A DNA stretch of 34,381 bases from Actinomycetes bacterium. Its GTDB lineage: Bacteria > Actinomycetota > Acidimicrobiia > Acidimicrobiales > JAMCPL01. This document shows, piece by piece, positions 16,622-24,468 of this stretch. The notes under the pieces are model-generated. The model saw only the letters and a program-made list of their open reading frames with translations. It was not told the origin of the DNA and did no database searches. Numbering within the stretch: the stretch's first letter is position 1; every line of letters begins with the position of its first letter. Position numbers and translations under genes: made by a program. Where the stretch lies: positions 1 through 34,381 of the forward strand of contig JAKBVZ010000009.1 in assembly GCA_021841005.1 (NCBI GenBank). Reading direction: 5' to 3'.

Positions 16622-16918
16622 ATGACCGAAGAAGCAGTAAGAGCATTTGCAGAGCGTGTAACCACCGATGAGGACTTCGCGAGAAAACTTGGATCGGCAT
16701 CCTCGCCCGACGAGCGCCTGAAGATGGCAAACGAGGCCGGTTACGCTCTGAGCGCCTCTGACCTGAGTGCCGTCAAGGCGGCTCTCAACGTGGAAGAACT
16801 CTCTGACGAGGACTTGGAGAAGGTTGCGGGCGGTTTCGGAACTGGCACAGCTGTCGCCACCGCCACTGGCATCGCCTTAGCCTCCGGCATCGCTACCGCC
16901 GTAGCCGCAGTAATCTGA
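16622..16918 (+). CDS. Nif11/NHLP-type RiPP precursor peptide with Cys-free core
   Basis: 98 residues. The acidic helical leader (1-71) begins MTEEAVRAFAERVTTDEDFA, typical of Nif11-like leaders, and ends LSDEDLEKVAGG with the Gly-Gly cleavage site at 70-71. The expected core (72-98, 27 residues) is FGTGTAVATATGIALASGIA followed by TAVAAVI: small and hydrophobic, with five Thr (74, 76, 80, 82, 92) and one Ser (88) but no Cys. The whole peptide has no Cys, so lanthionine rings cannot form within it. The operon offers a dehydratase, a C39 exporter matching the GG site and a methyltransferase. It is probably transcribed separately, since 0.5 kb of repeats and leader lie upstream. Confidence 0.92.
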   Translation: MTEEAVRAFAERVTTDEDFARKLGSASSPDERLKMANEAGYALSASDLSAVKAALNVEELSDEDLEKVAGGFGTGTAVATATGIALASGIATAVAAVI

Positions 16919-16924
16919 TCGCTT

Positions 16925-17006
16925 CACTATGCATTGCTGTCAATAGTCAATGGATATCGCTTAAGCTATTGCTATTGCTACCGCTGTCGGTGTCGCAGCA
17001 ATTTGA
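16925..17006 (+). pseudogene. Decayed duplicate of the precursor core region
   Basis: The bases after the precursor stop align with the core-coding part of the precursor gene: ACT..CA..GCTGTC, then TGG.ATCGC.TTA.GC, then ATTGCTACCGCTGTC and a final ATTTGATCGA against ATCTGATCG. The last part still reads AIAIATAVGVAAI-stop, compared with SGIATAVAAVI-stop in the live gene. Stops and a one-base insertion (TTAA against TTA) break the frame, and no leader or start is present. It is a remnant of a second core, or of a tandem duplication of the gene's 3' end. Confidence 0.6.
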
Positions 17007-17021
17007 TCGACTACACAGGCC

Positions 17022-17078
17022 GCCAACAGCACGGCCATAGGCATCTGCGGTAGAGGGTCGTCCCTGCCCGGCAAGTAC
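17022..17078 (+). repeat. Second copy of a dispersed element seen at 147-202
   Basis: 26 bases (17040-17065, starting GGCATCTGCGGTAGAGGGTC) are identical to the reverse complement of 159-184, and similarity continues on both sides. Many differences fall at third codon positions if read as N-(S/N)-T-A-(I/L)-GICGRGSSL-x-GKY, which hints at a once-coding sequence; AGGG-TCGT-CCCT inside it can also form a small hairpin. Neither copy has a plausible start. The rest of 16919-17204 holds the decayed core and no other gene. Confidence 0.6.
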
Positions 17079-17204
17079 ACACCAGCAGCGGAGCAACTGG
17101 CTATTGGAGGTCATGAGGTGCCGTGTGTGTTCTTGCTGCTTCGCTTGTCACGGCTCCGACCAGCAGAGCCAGGCTTACCCGTAATAGAATCAGACGGGTC
17201 AGGT

Positions 17205-18149
17205 TCAGCGGCGCTGGCGATCCCAGCGGAAGAACCGCAGGCTGATGGCTGTACCAACTGCTATCCATCCGAGCATGATGAGAATGTCCACTTCCCGGAA
17301 TCCTGGTGCTGCCACTCCGGGGTTGAAAGCGGCCTCGAGTGAGCGGGCGAATGGCTCTAGGGGGAATGCTCGTGCCAGGTCCTGCAACCAGACAGGCTGG
17401 GCTTGAGCCGGGTAGAACACGCCCGATACAAAGCTGAGCACGATATAGGGGAGCGTGACAATTGGCGATCCGCCTTCGGCACGGGTGACTGCTATCGACA
17501 TGGCGATCCCGAGGATGCTCCAGCAGGCAGTTCCCACGATCAAGTCGATCACCAGTGCGGGCAGGGTAGCAGTGCGGATCATGACGTGATAGCCGAAGCG
17601 TCCCACCGCTAGAACGATGATAACCATCAGGCAGGCATTAATGAGGGTGGCACCGACTTTGCCGGCAAAGAATATCCAGGGAGGGAGGGGAGTCCCTCGT
17701 ACACGCTTGAGCACTCCCTGCTCGCGCTGGACGGCAATGCTCATGGCCAGGTTGGCATATGTGGTGGAAACCAGCGAGAATGCCAGGATGCCCGGCACGA
17801 AGAAGGTGTCGAAGCTCACCTTGCCGAGCACGCTTACATGTGCTCCCTGGTTGCTTGCGCCAAGGAATACCAGGAATGCAATAGGCAGCATGAAAGTAAA
17901 AATTACTGCACGCTTGTTCCGCCACAGAAGAAGCTGCTCCATGCGTATCTGGCGACCTAGCAGGTGAATGTCGGCTGATGTCACTGGTCGATATCGCAGG
18001 CGTTCCGGAGTAATGGTGCTTGGCTGCTGGCGCCGTTCCTGAAACTGCTGTTGCGCCTGATGCTGATATGATGGTTGCGGCACAGGTTGTGGCTGCTGTT
18101 GCAATTGTTGTGTCCGTGTCGGTTGCTGCTGTGATTCGTCCAGTGCCAT
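17205..18149 (-). CDS. ABC-2 type permease, DrrB-like
   Basis: 314 residues. The first 50 or so are extremely Gln/Pro-rich (QQQPTRTQQLQQQPQPVPQP), an unusual cytoplasmic extension. After that comes a standard ABC-2 membrane domain: RQIRMEQLLLWRNKRAVIFT, FMLPIAFLVFLG, then about five more segments and the typical VSGVFYPAQAQPVWLQDLARAFPLEPFARSL split by loops. It is the partner of the ATPase at 18149-19111, with start and stop overlapping by 1 bp (TGATG). Being next to the peptide cluster but convergent with it, the pair may export the product or protect the producer. Confidence 0.88.
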   Translation of the reverse strand: MALDESQQQPTRTQQLQQQPQPVPQPSYQHQAQQQFQERRQQPSTITPERLRYRPVTSADIHLLGRQIRMEQLLLWRNKRAVIFTFMLPIAFLVFLGASNQGAHVSVLGKVSFDTFFVPGILAFSLVSTTYANLAMSIAVQREQGVLKRVRGTPLPPWIFFAGKVGATLINACLMVIIVLAVGRFGYHVMIRTATLPALVIDLIVGTACWSILGIAMSIAVTRAEGGSPIVTLPYIVLSFVSGVFYPAQAQPVWLQDLARAFPLEPFARSLEAAFNPGVAAPGFREVDILIMLGWIAVGTAISLRFFRWDRQRR

Positions 18150-19111
18150 CAGGAGTCATCCTCGGTGAGTGCAAGATATACATCCTCCAGGGTGGGCCGG
18201 CTGACGGTCAGACCGGCAAGCTCGAGGCCACGACTGGTAGACCAGCTTGTCAATACATATAATGCGAGATCTGGACGGTTGGTATGCACTACGACAGCAT
18301 CTCCTCTTATGGAAAGTTCAGCATCCAGTTGGCGTGCTCTGTCGAGTGATGGATCGAGTGATGGTAGATCGTCTGATGGCTGTTCGAGTGATGGTAGATC
18401 GCCTGCAGAAACACCCTCGGGTAGCAGGAAACGTATCTCACTCGTAGTGGTGTCACGCCCCCCGATACGGTCGGGTGAATCTTCGGCCACGATCTTTCCC
18501 CCGGAGATCACCGCCACCCGGTCCGCGAGCGCCTGGGCTTCATCCATGTAGTGAGTGGTGAGAAAGATCGTCTTGCCAAGTGAGCGCAGTCCCTGGATGG
18601 TTCGCCAGGCTCCACGGCGAGCAGCCGGGTCAAATCCTGTCGTCGGTTCGTCGAGGAAGACAAGGTCTGGGTCGCCGGCCAACGCCAGGGCCAGATCAAG
18701 GCGCCTGCGTTGCCCTCCTGACAATGACTCTATCCGTACGTCCGCCGAACTGGTGAGTTCCACTAGGTCCAATAGTTCTGCCACTGAACGGGGATGGTCA
18801 TAGTAATGACGGTAGAGATCCAATGCTTCCACGACTGCGAGTTGTGGCTGCAGGCCGCTTTCCTGGAGCATGATGCCGATATGCTCTCTGAACGTTCGAC
18901 CACTGCTTTCAGGGTCCAATCCAAGTACCGATACCCTGCCCGAGTCGCGCCTACGATAGCCCTCGAGGATCTCGACTGTTGTAGTCTTTCCTGCTCCGTT
19001 CGGTCCGAGGAAACAGTACACCTCGCCTGCCTCTACGCACAGATCCACTCCATCTACCGCCCGGAGATTCCCATACGATTTGACCAGCCCTTTTACCTCG
19101 ATAGCCGGCAT
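18149..19111 (-). CDS. ABC transporter ATPase, DrrA-like
   Basis: 320 residues. Walker A LGPNGAGKTTTVEIL, Q-loop MLQESGLQPQL, signature LSGGQRRRLDLALAL, Walker B LVFLDEPTTGFDP and H-loop LTTHYMDEAQAL are all intact, as in daunorubicin-resistance-type ATPases. The C-terminal domain carries a short Ser/Asp/Leu repeat insert (DLPSLEQPSDDLPSLDPSLD) from an internal direct DNA repeat around 18335-18410. It forms a two-gene operon with the permease. No clear promoter was found upstream. Confidence 0.92.
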   Translation of the reverse strand: MPAIEVKGLVKSYGNLRAVDGVDLCVEAGEVYCFLGPNGAGKTTTVEILEGYRRRDSGRVSVLGLDPESSGRTFREHIGIMLQESGLQPQLAVVEALDLYRHYYDHPRSVAELLDLVELTSSADVRIESLSGGQRRRLDLALALAGDPDLVFLDEPTTGFDPAARRGAWRTIQGLRSLGKTIFLTTHYMDEAQALADRVAVISGGKIVAEDSPDRIGGRDTTTSEIRFLLPEGVSAGDLPSLEQPSDDLPSLDPSLDRARQLDAELSIRGDAVVVHTNRPDLALYVLTSWSTSRGLELAGLTVSRPTLEDVYLALTEDDS

Positions 19112-19464
19112 CAGCAGAGACCCGCGCCACCGTGGCTATCGGACGGTATGGTATGCGGTAGGACCGCGGTATGGGCAGTGGGTGGAGCCGTGTCATAGTT
19201 ACCTTGTAGGACCGCTTCAGGCCCGACACTAGAGCTCGTTGCAATACACATGGGCTGCAACTATAGCAGGCACCGGCCCTGGCAGGGGAGCGAGGTCGGC
19301 AGGGGATTGGGATTGGTGATCAGGCACTCGTTGGCTAGGCTGCAACGTAGGCTGGGCGAACACGGTATTACGTTGTGCGACACTTACCTGCTGGTTAAAA
19401 ATATGCTGACTACCTGGCAAAATATCGCCGATGTGCCAATGTCTATAAAAGTCTTAAAATCTGA
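19112..19464. other. Intergenic region without a recognisable gene
   Basis: About 350 bp between the divergent ABC ATPase and the sulfite/nitrite reductase. It becomes AT-rich towards the right end. The one short open frame (19250-19468) has no family resemblance or convincing ribosome site. No tRNA, terminator or repeat was recognised. Confidence 0.5.
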
Positions 19465-19492
19465 TTGACTTAGTCTGGTTTTGTGCTATCAT
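19465..19492 (+). promoter_or_regulatory. Promoter for a leaderless sulfite/nitrite reductase transcript
   Basis: TTGACT (19465-19470), a 16-bp spacer and TATCAT (19487-19492). Only 6 nt separate the -10 box from ATG 19499, so transcription should begin at or next to the start codon. No Shine-Dalgarno is present, which agrees with a leaderless mRNA. Confidence 0.65.
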
Positions 19493-19498
19493 GGTTAC

Positions 19499-21283
19499 AT
19501 GGTCACCAGAACATTGCCCGATGAATTGCTCGACGACATAGATCGTTACCAACGCCTTCTGGAGAAAGTGGAGGCAGGAGAGATCGACGAGGACTCCTTC
19601 AAGATCACAAGGCTGAACAACGGTATCTACGGACAGCGCCAGGGGGAGAACAAGATGATGGTTCGCGTAAAGCTGCCCTACGGATCGATCCAGCCGGATC
19701 AGCTGGATGTGCTGGCGGACGTGGCCGAGGATTACTCTAGGGGTTGGGGGCACATCACCACCAGGCAGAACATACAGTTCCACTTTGTCCCACTCAAGCG
19801 CACACCCGAACTGCTGCGCAAGCTTGCAGTAGCAGGGCTTACTACCCGTGAGTCATGTGGCGATACCGTACGTAACATCACTGGTTGCCATCTGGCAGGC
19901 GCGTGCCCGTATGAGGTTCTCGATATCAGTGCCTGGGCGGAAGCGGCCTTCCGTCACTTTCTCAGGCATCCTTATGCTCAGCGCTTACCCAGGAAATTCA
20001 AGATCAATTTCTCCGGATGTGCCACGGATTGCGGGCAGGCTGCCTTCAACGATATAGGCGTCATAGCTGTTATGCGTCCCAGGGCGGATGGTGGCGTGGA
20101 AGCAGGTTTCAAGGTGCTCATCGGCGGTGGTCTGTCGGCCAACCCCCATCCGGCCCAGGCGCTCGAAGAGTTCACCACGCGAGAATTGCTCCTTCCCACG
20201 ATGGAGGCGATTCTCAGGACTTTCGATCACTACGGGAACCGCGATAATAAGCTACGGGCCAGGATGAAGTGGCTTGTCGACTCGATGGGCATAGACCAAC
20301 TGCGTGAGCGCATCCTGAAGGAGCGGCACCTCCTGATTGCATCTGTCACCTATGTAGATGGTATCCCCAAGATAGTGAGGCAAGCGGGCGATGCCCCTGC
20401 CGGCGTGGATACGAGGCAGGCACCAACGGCAGTCGGCGAACTCAACCGGGGCGTCCGGGTAGAACTTGGCGGCAGGCACACGGCTTTTGAGCGGTGGGAG
20501 AGAGCAAATGTAGTGCGTGGAGTGGCCAAGGGTACGGTGTCGGCCTACGCATGGGCACGGCTCGGGGATATTACGGCTGAGCAGTTCAGGGCGCTCGCAT
20601 CTCTCCAGAGGGAGGTCGGCGCCGATGTGCGGGTGACCAACAGGCAGAACTTTGTATTCCGGAATCTTACGGAAGATCAGCTTCGTACCGTATACGAGCG
20701 GCTTGCCGTGATTGATATGGCGGAGCCTGGAGCGGAGTTGGCCCGTGATGTCGTGTCGTGTCCTGGCGCCGATACATGCAACCTGGCTGTGACGCAGAGC
20801 AGGGGACTCGCGGGCGCTATCGGGGATGCATTGGAACGGGCGGGTCTTGCGGAGACCGATGGGGTCCGCATCAATATATCGGGTTGTACTCATTCGTGTG
20901 GGCAGCATCATATCGCTGACATAGGTCTGTTCGGGGCGGAGCGGCGCGCCCACGGTAAATCCGCTCCTGGTTACCAGATGCTGCTGGGAGGCCATCTCGG
21001 TGCGATGGAAGTCGAGTTTGCCTCCAAGGCACTGCGGCTTCCGGCCAAAAGGACCGCTGAGGCCGTCGTTGCGGTGGTTGGACGGTATGCTTACGAGCGT
21101 AATGCCGGGGAGACCTTTGCCGGCTGGCTGGAGCGAGCCGGGGGTGCAAAGTCGGTTGCTGAGTCACTCAAGCATCTAGATGAGTTCCCTGATCCGGATG
21201 AGGCTCCAGAGTATTACATCGACTATGACGAGACAGGGCCTTTCAGCGGTGAAGTCGGCATAGGCGAGTGTGCGGGGGTATAG
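19499..21283 (+). CDS. Ferredoxin-type sulfite/nitrite reductase (siroheme, 4Fe-4S)
   Basis: 594 residues from ATG 19499, chosen because a -10 box lies 6 nt upstream; the in-frame ATG at 19481 would lie upstream of that box. Two repeats of the sulfite/nitrite reductase fold are visible, each with a ferredoxin-like half (GWGHITTRQNIQFHFVPL; VRVTNRQNFVFRNL). The siroheme/4Fe-4S cysteines are Cys421 and Cys427 (CPGADTC) and Cys463 and Cys467 (SGCTHSCGQ). The family reduces sulfite to sulfide or nitrite to ammonia by six electrons from ferredoxin in the cytoplasm. No siroheme or assimilation genes adjoin it, so which substrate applies is open. Its 3' end overlaps the convergent permease gene by 61 bp. 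Confidence 0.92.
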   Translation: MVTRTLPDELLDDIDRYQRLLEKVEAGEIDEDSFKITRLNNGIYGQRQGENKMMVRVKLPYGSIQPDQLDVLADVAEDYSRGWGHITTRQNIQFHFVPLKRTPELLRKLAVAGLTTRESCGDTVRNITGCHLAGACPYEVLDISAWAEAAFRHFLRHPYAQRLPRKFKINFSGCATDCGQAAFNDIGVIAVMRPRADGGVEAGFKVLIGGGLSANPHPAQALEEFTTRELLLPTMEAILRTFDHYGNRDNKLRARMKWLVDSMGIDQLRERILKERHLLIASVTYVDGIPKIVRQAGDAPAGVDTRQAPTAVGELNRGVRVELGGRHTAFERWERANVVRGVAKGTVSAYAWARLGDITAEQFRALASLQREVGADVRVTNRQNFVFRNLTEDQLRTVYERLAVIDMAEPGAELARDVVSCPGADTCNLAVTQSRGLAGAIGDALERAGLAETDGVRINISGCTHSCGQHHIADIGLFGAERRAHGKSAPGYQMLLGGHLGAMEVEFASKALRLPAKRTAEAVVAVVGRYAYERNAGETFAGWLERAGGAKSVAESLKHLDEFPDPDEAPEYYIDYDETGPFSGEVGIGECAGV

Positions 21284-22818
21284 CCGGCAAGATCCGTAGA
21301 GATATTGTTGCCATGAAAGTGGTAGGGCTTGTGTTGGCGCCTACCGGTCCACCAGACGAATACCGCTCCCAGCCCAAGCATCGCCGCCACTAGTGAGTCC
21401 ACTCCAGACCCTATCGCTTTAGGTGCGTAGATGAAGAATGCTCCGAGCAGGAATGCCATCATGGCAGAGGAGAAGAGCGCCCCAGCCAGCAGCCACTTGT
21501 GGTGGTGAGAGAAAGCTTGTATGTGGGTAAGCTTCCGGTGGCCTACGGTAAGGAACACCACAGCCGTAAGCGAGTCCAGGAAGAACTCGGCAAGCAGGAA
21601 AAACCCGGCTGATGATAGGACAAGCCTGAAGAACGTGCTCATGGACGAGACAAACACCTGCATTGCGGTCACCACTAGGACGAGGCCGAATACGACCAGT
21701 GTTGCGATGTGAGGTACCTGATTACGGTTGGTCCTGCCGAATGCTTTCGGTATCAGGTTCTCGCGGCCCATGGCATACAGGGCGCGGGTGAGTATGTAGG
21801 TGGTGAGCCATAGCCCGCCGGCCGTCGACAGCAGTACAGGGATGAGAATCAGCCACGATTCCCCGGGGATTATCCGGTGTGCCCAGAGGGCCAGAGGATC
21901 GCTTGATCCCGATAGGAGCTTCATCGGGGTCTCTGCGAACATCAGCGGGTACAGGATGGCGTAAAAGCCCAGAGCCAGAAATGCTCCAATGATCCCGCTG
22001 ACCCCCGGGTCCTGGCGTGGACGGTGGGATTCCTCCGCTGCGTAGGAGTCGATCTCCCATCCGTCGAGAACGGTTGCCGCTATGACGGCAACGATCATCA
22101 TCCCTCCCAGCGGCAGCGGGCCAAAGTGCACTGGCAGTGCCATGTGCTGGAGGTCGACCAGCCCAAGAGCGCCGAAAGCAACCAGCGACGCCACTTCCAC
22201 TGTGAAGAACACTTTCGTGATGATGGCGGTCGGTCTGGCGCCCATCAGCAATGGTACGGCTGCAAAGCATATCCAGAAAAGCGTGATCGCCATGACCACT
22301 CCACCGGGTGCATGCCAACCAGGCGCCGCCAATTCCAAGGTGTAGTTTGCTGCAGGTATGGCGATCGGAGGTATGGAGACGAAATAGGCGAGTATAAGTA
22401 TCCATGCCTGGTAGCGCGACACAGTCTGGCCCATGACGCGTGCGGACCAGTGGTAAGACGCTCCCGAATGCGGGAAGTGACGATTCAGCATGCGGAATAC
22501 GAAGCTCGATATGACGAAGGGTATGGCCAGAACCGCAATTGCGGGAAGTGCCCACCATCCGGCGACTGCCGCCATTACCCCGCCGGTGGCTGCAACCGAG
22601 AAGATCGGACCTATGCTGGATACCGAAAGGGGGAACAGGTCGCCCAGGCTGAGCGCTTGGCGCAGTCCTCTCCTGTGCGGTTCTATTGCAGCATTGTTTC
22701 CGTATCCGTTCCCCTTTTCGTGTCCGTGCCTATTGCCGTACTCATCTCCAGGTCCGTCCAGGTGCTCCTCCTCGCCGATCCCTTTCCCAGCCGGTTCATC
22801 ACCGGCATCCCTGATCAT
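21223..22818 (-). CDS. APC superfamily amino-acid permease
   Basis: 531 residues with about 12 membrane segments. After a polar, Gly/His/Asn-rich N-terminus (roughly 25-45) the family opening appears: ALSLGDLFPLSVSSIGPIFS, then SGASYHWSARVMG, and later VLDGWEIDSYAAEE, typical of APC/GABA-permease-like carriers that move amino acids or amines by cation symport or exchange. I chose the ATG at 22818 because it forms an ATGA overlap with the thiolase-like gene upstream and longer versions lie within that gene. The two genes are therefore translationally coupled. The C-terminal end overlaps the convergent reductase gene. Confidence 0.87.
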   Translation of the reverse strand: MIRDAGDEPAGKGIGEEEHLDGPGDEYGNRHGHEKGNGYGNNAAIEPHRRGLRQALSLGDLFPLSVSSIGPIFSVAATGGVMAAVAGWWALPAIAVLAIPFVISSFVFRMLNRHFPHSGASYHWSARVMGQTVSRYQAWILILAYFVSIPPIAIPAANYTLELAAPGWHAPGGVVMAITLFWICFAAVPLLMGARPTAIITKVFFTVEVASLVAFGALGLVDLQHMALPVHFGPLPLGGMMIVAVIAATVLDGWEIDSYAAEESHRPRQDPGVSGIIGAFLALGFYAILYPLMFAETPMKLLSGSSDPLALWAHRIIPGESWLILIPVLLSTAGGLWLTTYILTRALYAMGRENLIPKAFGRTNRNQVPHIATLVVFGLVLVVTAMQVFVSSMSTFFRLVLSSAGFFLLAEFFLDSLTAVVFLTVGHRKLTHIQAFSHHHKWLLAGALFSSAMMAFLLGAFFIYAPKAIGSGVDSLVAAMLGLGAVFVWWTGRRQHKPYHFHGNNISTDLAGYTPAHSPMPTSPLKGPVSS

Positions 22819-24344
22819 GTCAACACGATGTTTCCACTGTCTGCCAACTCGGCAGTACGCCCGCATCCCTCTTCGTTCTCGATTTCTGAAAGAGTGTCCG
22901 CGTCCATGATCCTTCCCCATCCCCTGCGCCCGCCGCCATTCAAATACGAGGCTATCCCAAATTCTGGGGCACCATCGCGTGAATGCCATACCGTATACGT
23001 TTCCAGGGTGAGGGACTTACCCGTGGTACCTTCAGCAGGTGCAGGCGGTCTTTGCGGCAGTGTGTTCACCTGTTCCTGTGGATTGTCATAGCGAAAACCG
23101 GCAGCGGGTGGGTCGGACGACCATACTCCTATGGAGTGCTTTGTAACGTACCAACCGAGTCCCGTGACGAGCCCCAAGGCTTCGGACTTTCCTCTCAGGA
23201 TCTTGGCCATAGCTGATATGGAGTGCGACACGTAATTGTTTCCCGGTCCTCCCGCAAAGGTGAGGCCTCCCGTGACAGACAGTGGCCTGCCGGGGTCGTT
23301 CACTGGAAGCCCCAGGGCATCTGCAGCGATCTGCACCGCTGACGGGAAGCAGGAGTAGAGGTCTACGTACTCTATGTCGTCGATGGATATGCTTGCCAGC
23401 TCAAGCGCCCTATGCCCTGCAATCTCGATCGCGGGCGACTTGTGCAGATCCAAACGATGCGAGACGAACCAGTGGTCGTCGGCATCCACGCCTGCTACGG
23501 GAAACACGAAGCGATCGCTGGGAACGCCTGCCGCCCTTGCAGCTTCCAGCGAGCACATTATAAAAGCGGCTCCCTGATCGACCTGCATGTTCGCATTGAG
23601 CAGTTTGGTATAAGGGAAACAGATCATCCTATTATTTTCACCGACCTCGTATATCTCTTCAGGAGAATATTTACGGTGTTGCCATGCATACGGGTTTCCG
23701 GCAGCGATACTGGACAGCGATGACCAGAGCTTACCTATGTTCTGCCGGTGCTCTGCAATCGACCAGCCGCGTGCATGGCGTATGGCATTCTCGAACAGTG
23801 GGAAGACTCTTGCGGGTCTGTCCATCCCTACGCCTACCTCTGACAGTGTGGTGGGTTCCTTGTCCGTTCCAAGCATGAGAGGAGGTGGGGTGTCATCTGG
23901 CTGTGTGGTCCACCCGAGGGCCGGATGCGTCGGGTCCTTGCGGGCAGCCCTGCGGGTGTAGACGCAGTCCGCACCTACCACGAGAGCCACCTCCATCTGG
24001 CCAGCCTGTATGGCTTTAGCGGCATAGGTGGCCACCATCTGGGGGCTGTTTCCTCCGACAGTCGTGGTGGCGAGGCGCTTTGGCTCTATGGCGAGGCGCT
24101 TGGCGACCAGTTGAGCCGGATTGACGTAGGACCAAGCCAGTGACTGGATGGCGCACAGGATTGAAGCTTGTTCGAGAAGCTTCCTGCCGGCATCGTCACC
24201 TCCGCAGTCCGCGGCTGCAAGATCGAGGACTTTGGCCATGAGCTCTACTGGCTGGTCGCGATTGGTGAGGGGAAGATCCCGGATACGGTGATTGGTAAGT
24301 TGCGCCGTACCTACAAGTACAGGAGTGTTTGGGGAGATTGTCAC
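22815..24344 (-). CDS. Thiolase-like protein (TLP1-type acetyl-CoA acetyltransferase homologue)
   Basis: 509 residues, GTG start. The thiolase fold is recognisable (VLVGTAQLTNHRI, ALVVGADCVYT, YVDLYSCFPSAVQIAADAL, GGLTFAGGPGNNYVSHS), with an extra C-terminal domain of about 100 residues. The position of the catalytic Cys reads VGGNSPQ (Asn99-Ser100), and the usual GHP loop is replaced by GPGNNY. This is like the mycobacterial thiolase-like type 1 proteins, which bind CoA but lack ordinary thiolase chemistry, so I would not call it an active thiolase. TACCAT lies 7 nt before the GTG, suggesting a leaderless transcript. It is coupled to the downstream permease. Confidence 0.8.
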   Translation of the reverse strand: MTISPNTPVLVGTAQLTNHRIRDLPLTNRDQPVELMAKVLDLAAADCGGDDAGRKLLEQASILCAIQSLAWSYVNPAQLVAKRLAIEPKRLATTTVGGNSPQMVATYAAKAIQAGQMEVALVVGADCVYTRRAARKDPTHPALGWTTQPDDTPPPLMLGTDKEPTTLSEVGVGMDRPARVFPLFENAIRHARGWSIAEHRQNIGKLWSSLSSIAAGNPYAWQHRKYSPEEIYEVGENNRMICFPYTKLLNANMQVDQGAAFIMCSLEAARAAGVPSDRFVFPVAGVDADDHWFVSHRLDLHKSPAIEIAGHRALELASISIDDIEYVDLYSCFPSAVQIAADALGLPVNDPGRPLSVTGGLTFAGGPGNNYVSHSISAMAKILRGKSEALGLVTGLGWYVTKHSIGVWSSDPPAAGFRYDNPQEQVNTLPQRPPAPAEGTTGKSLTLETYTVWHSRDGAPEFGIASYLNGGGRRGWGRIMDADTLSEIENEEGCGRTAELADSGNIVLT

Positions 24345-24389
24345 TTAATCCATGGTACCTGCTTGGCACGCCTGCCGCCATCGAGCAAG

Positions 24390-24415
24390 AGGCCCAGCGG
24401 GTATTCACTGGGCCT
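24390..24415. promoter_or_regulatory. Hairpin between divergent genes
   Basis: AGGCCCAG (24390-24397) and CTGGGCCT (24408-24415) pair as an 8-bp GC-rich stem with a 10-nt loop, followed by TTCT. It looks like a rho-independent terminator, but both flanking genes start here rather than end. It could be an operator, an attenuator or the relic of a lost gene's end. Confidence 0.45.
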
Positions 24416-24456
24416 TCTAAGTTGCACTGGTTGCACAAAGCGCCGCGAAGGTTTGG

Positions 24457-24462
24457 TAGGAT
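24457..24462 (+). promoter_or_regulatory. -10 box of a leaderless rpiB-glyA transcript
   Basis: TAGGAT is separated by 6 nt from the GTG start at 24469. The -35 region is weak (TTGCAC 20 bp upstream). There is no Shine-Dalgarno before the GTG. Confidence 0.45.
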
Positions 24463-24468
24463 GGGCAC

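Noticed and set aside
19250-19468. Possible 72-aa gene before the sulfite/nitrite reductase
   Set aside because: No Shine-Dalgarno, no family resemblance, no leader-peptide or GG motif; it reads into the reductase promoter.
22024-23091. Plus-strand open frame of 355 codons
   Set aside because: Antisense to the APC permease and thiolase-like genes; its translation is low-complexity and unlike any family.
22815-24344. Calling this gene an active acetyl-CoA acetyltransferase
   Set aside because: The nucleophilic Cys position reads GGNSPQ and the GHP loop is GPGNNY, so ordinary thiolase chemistry is not supported.
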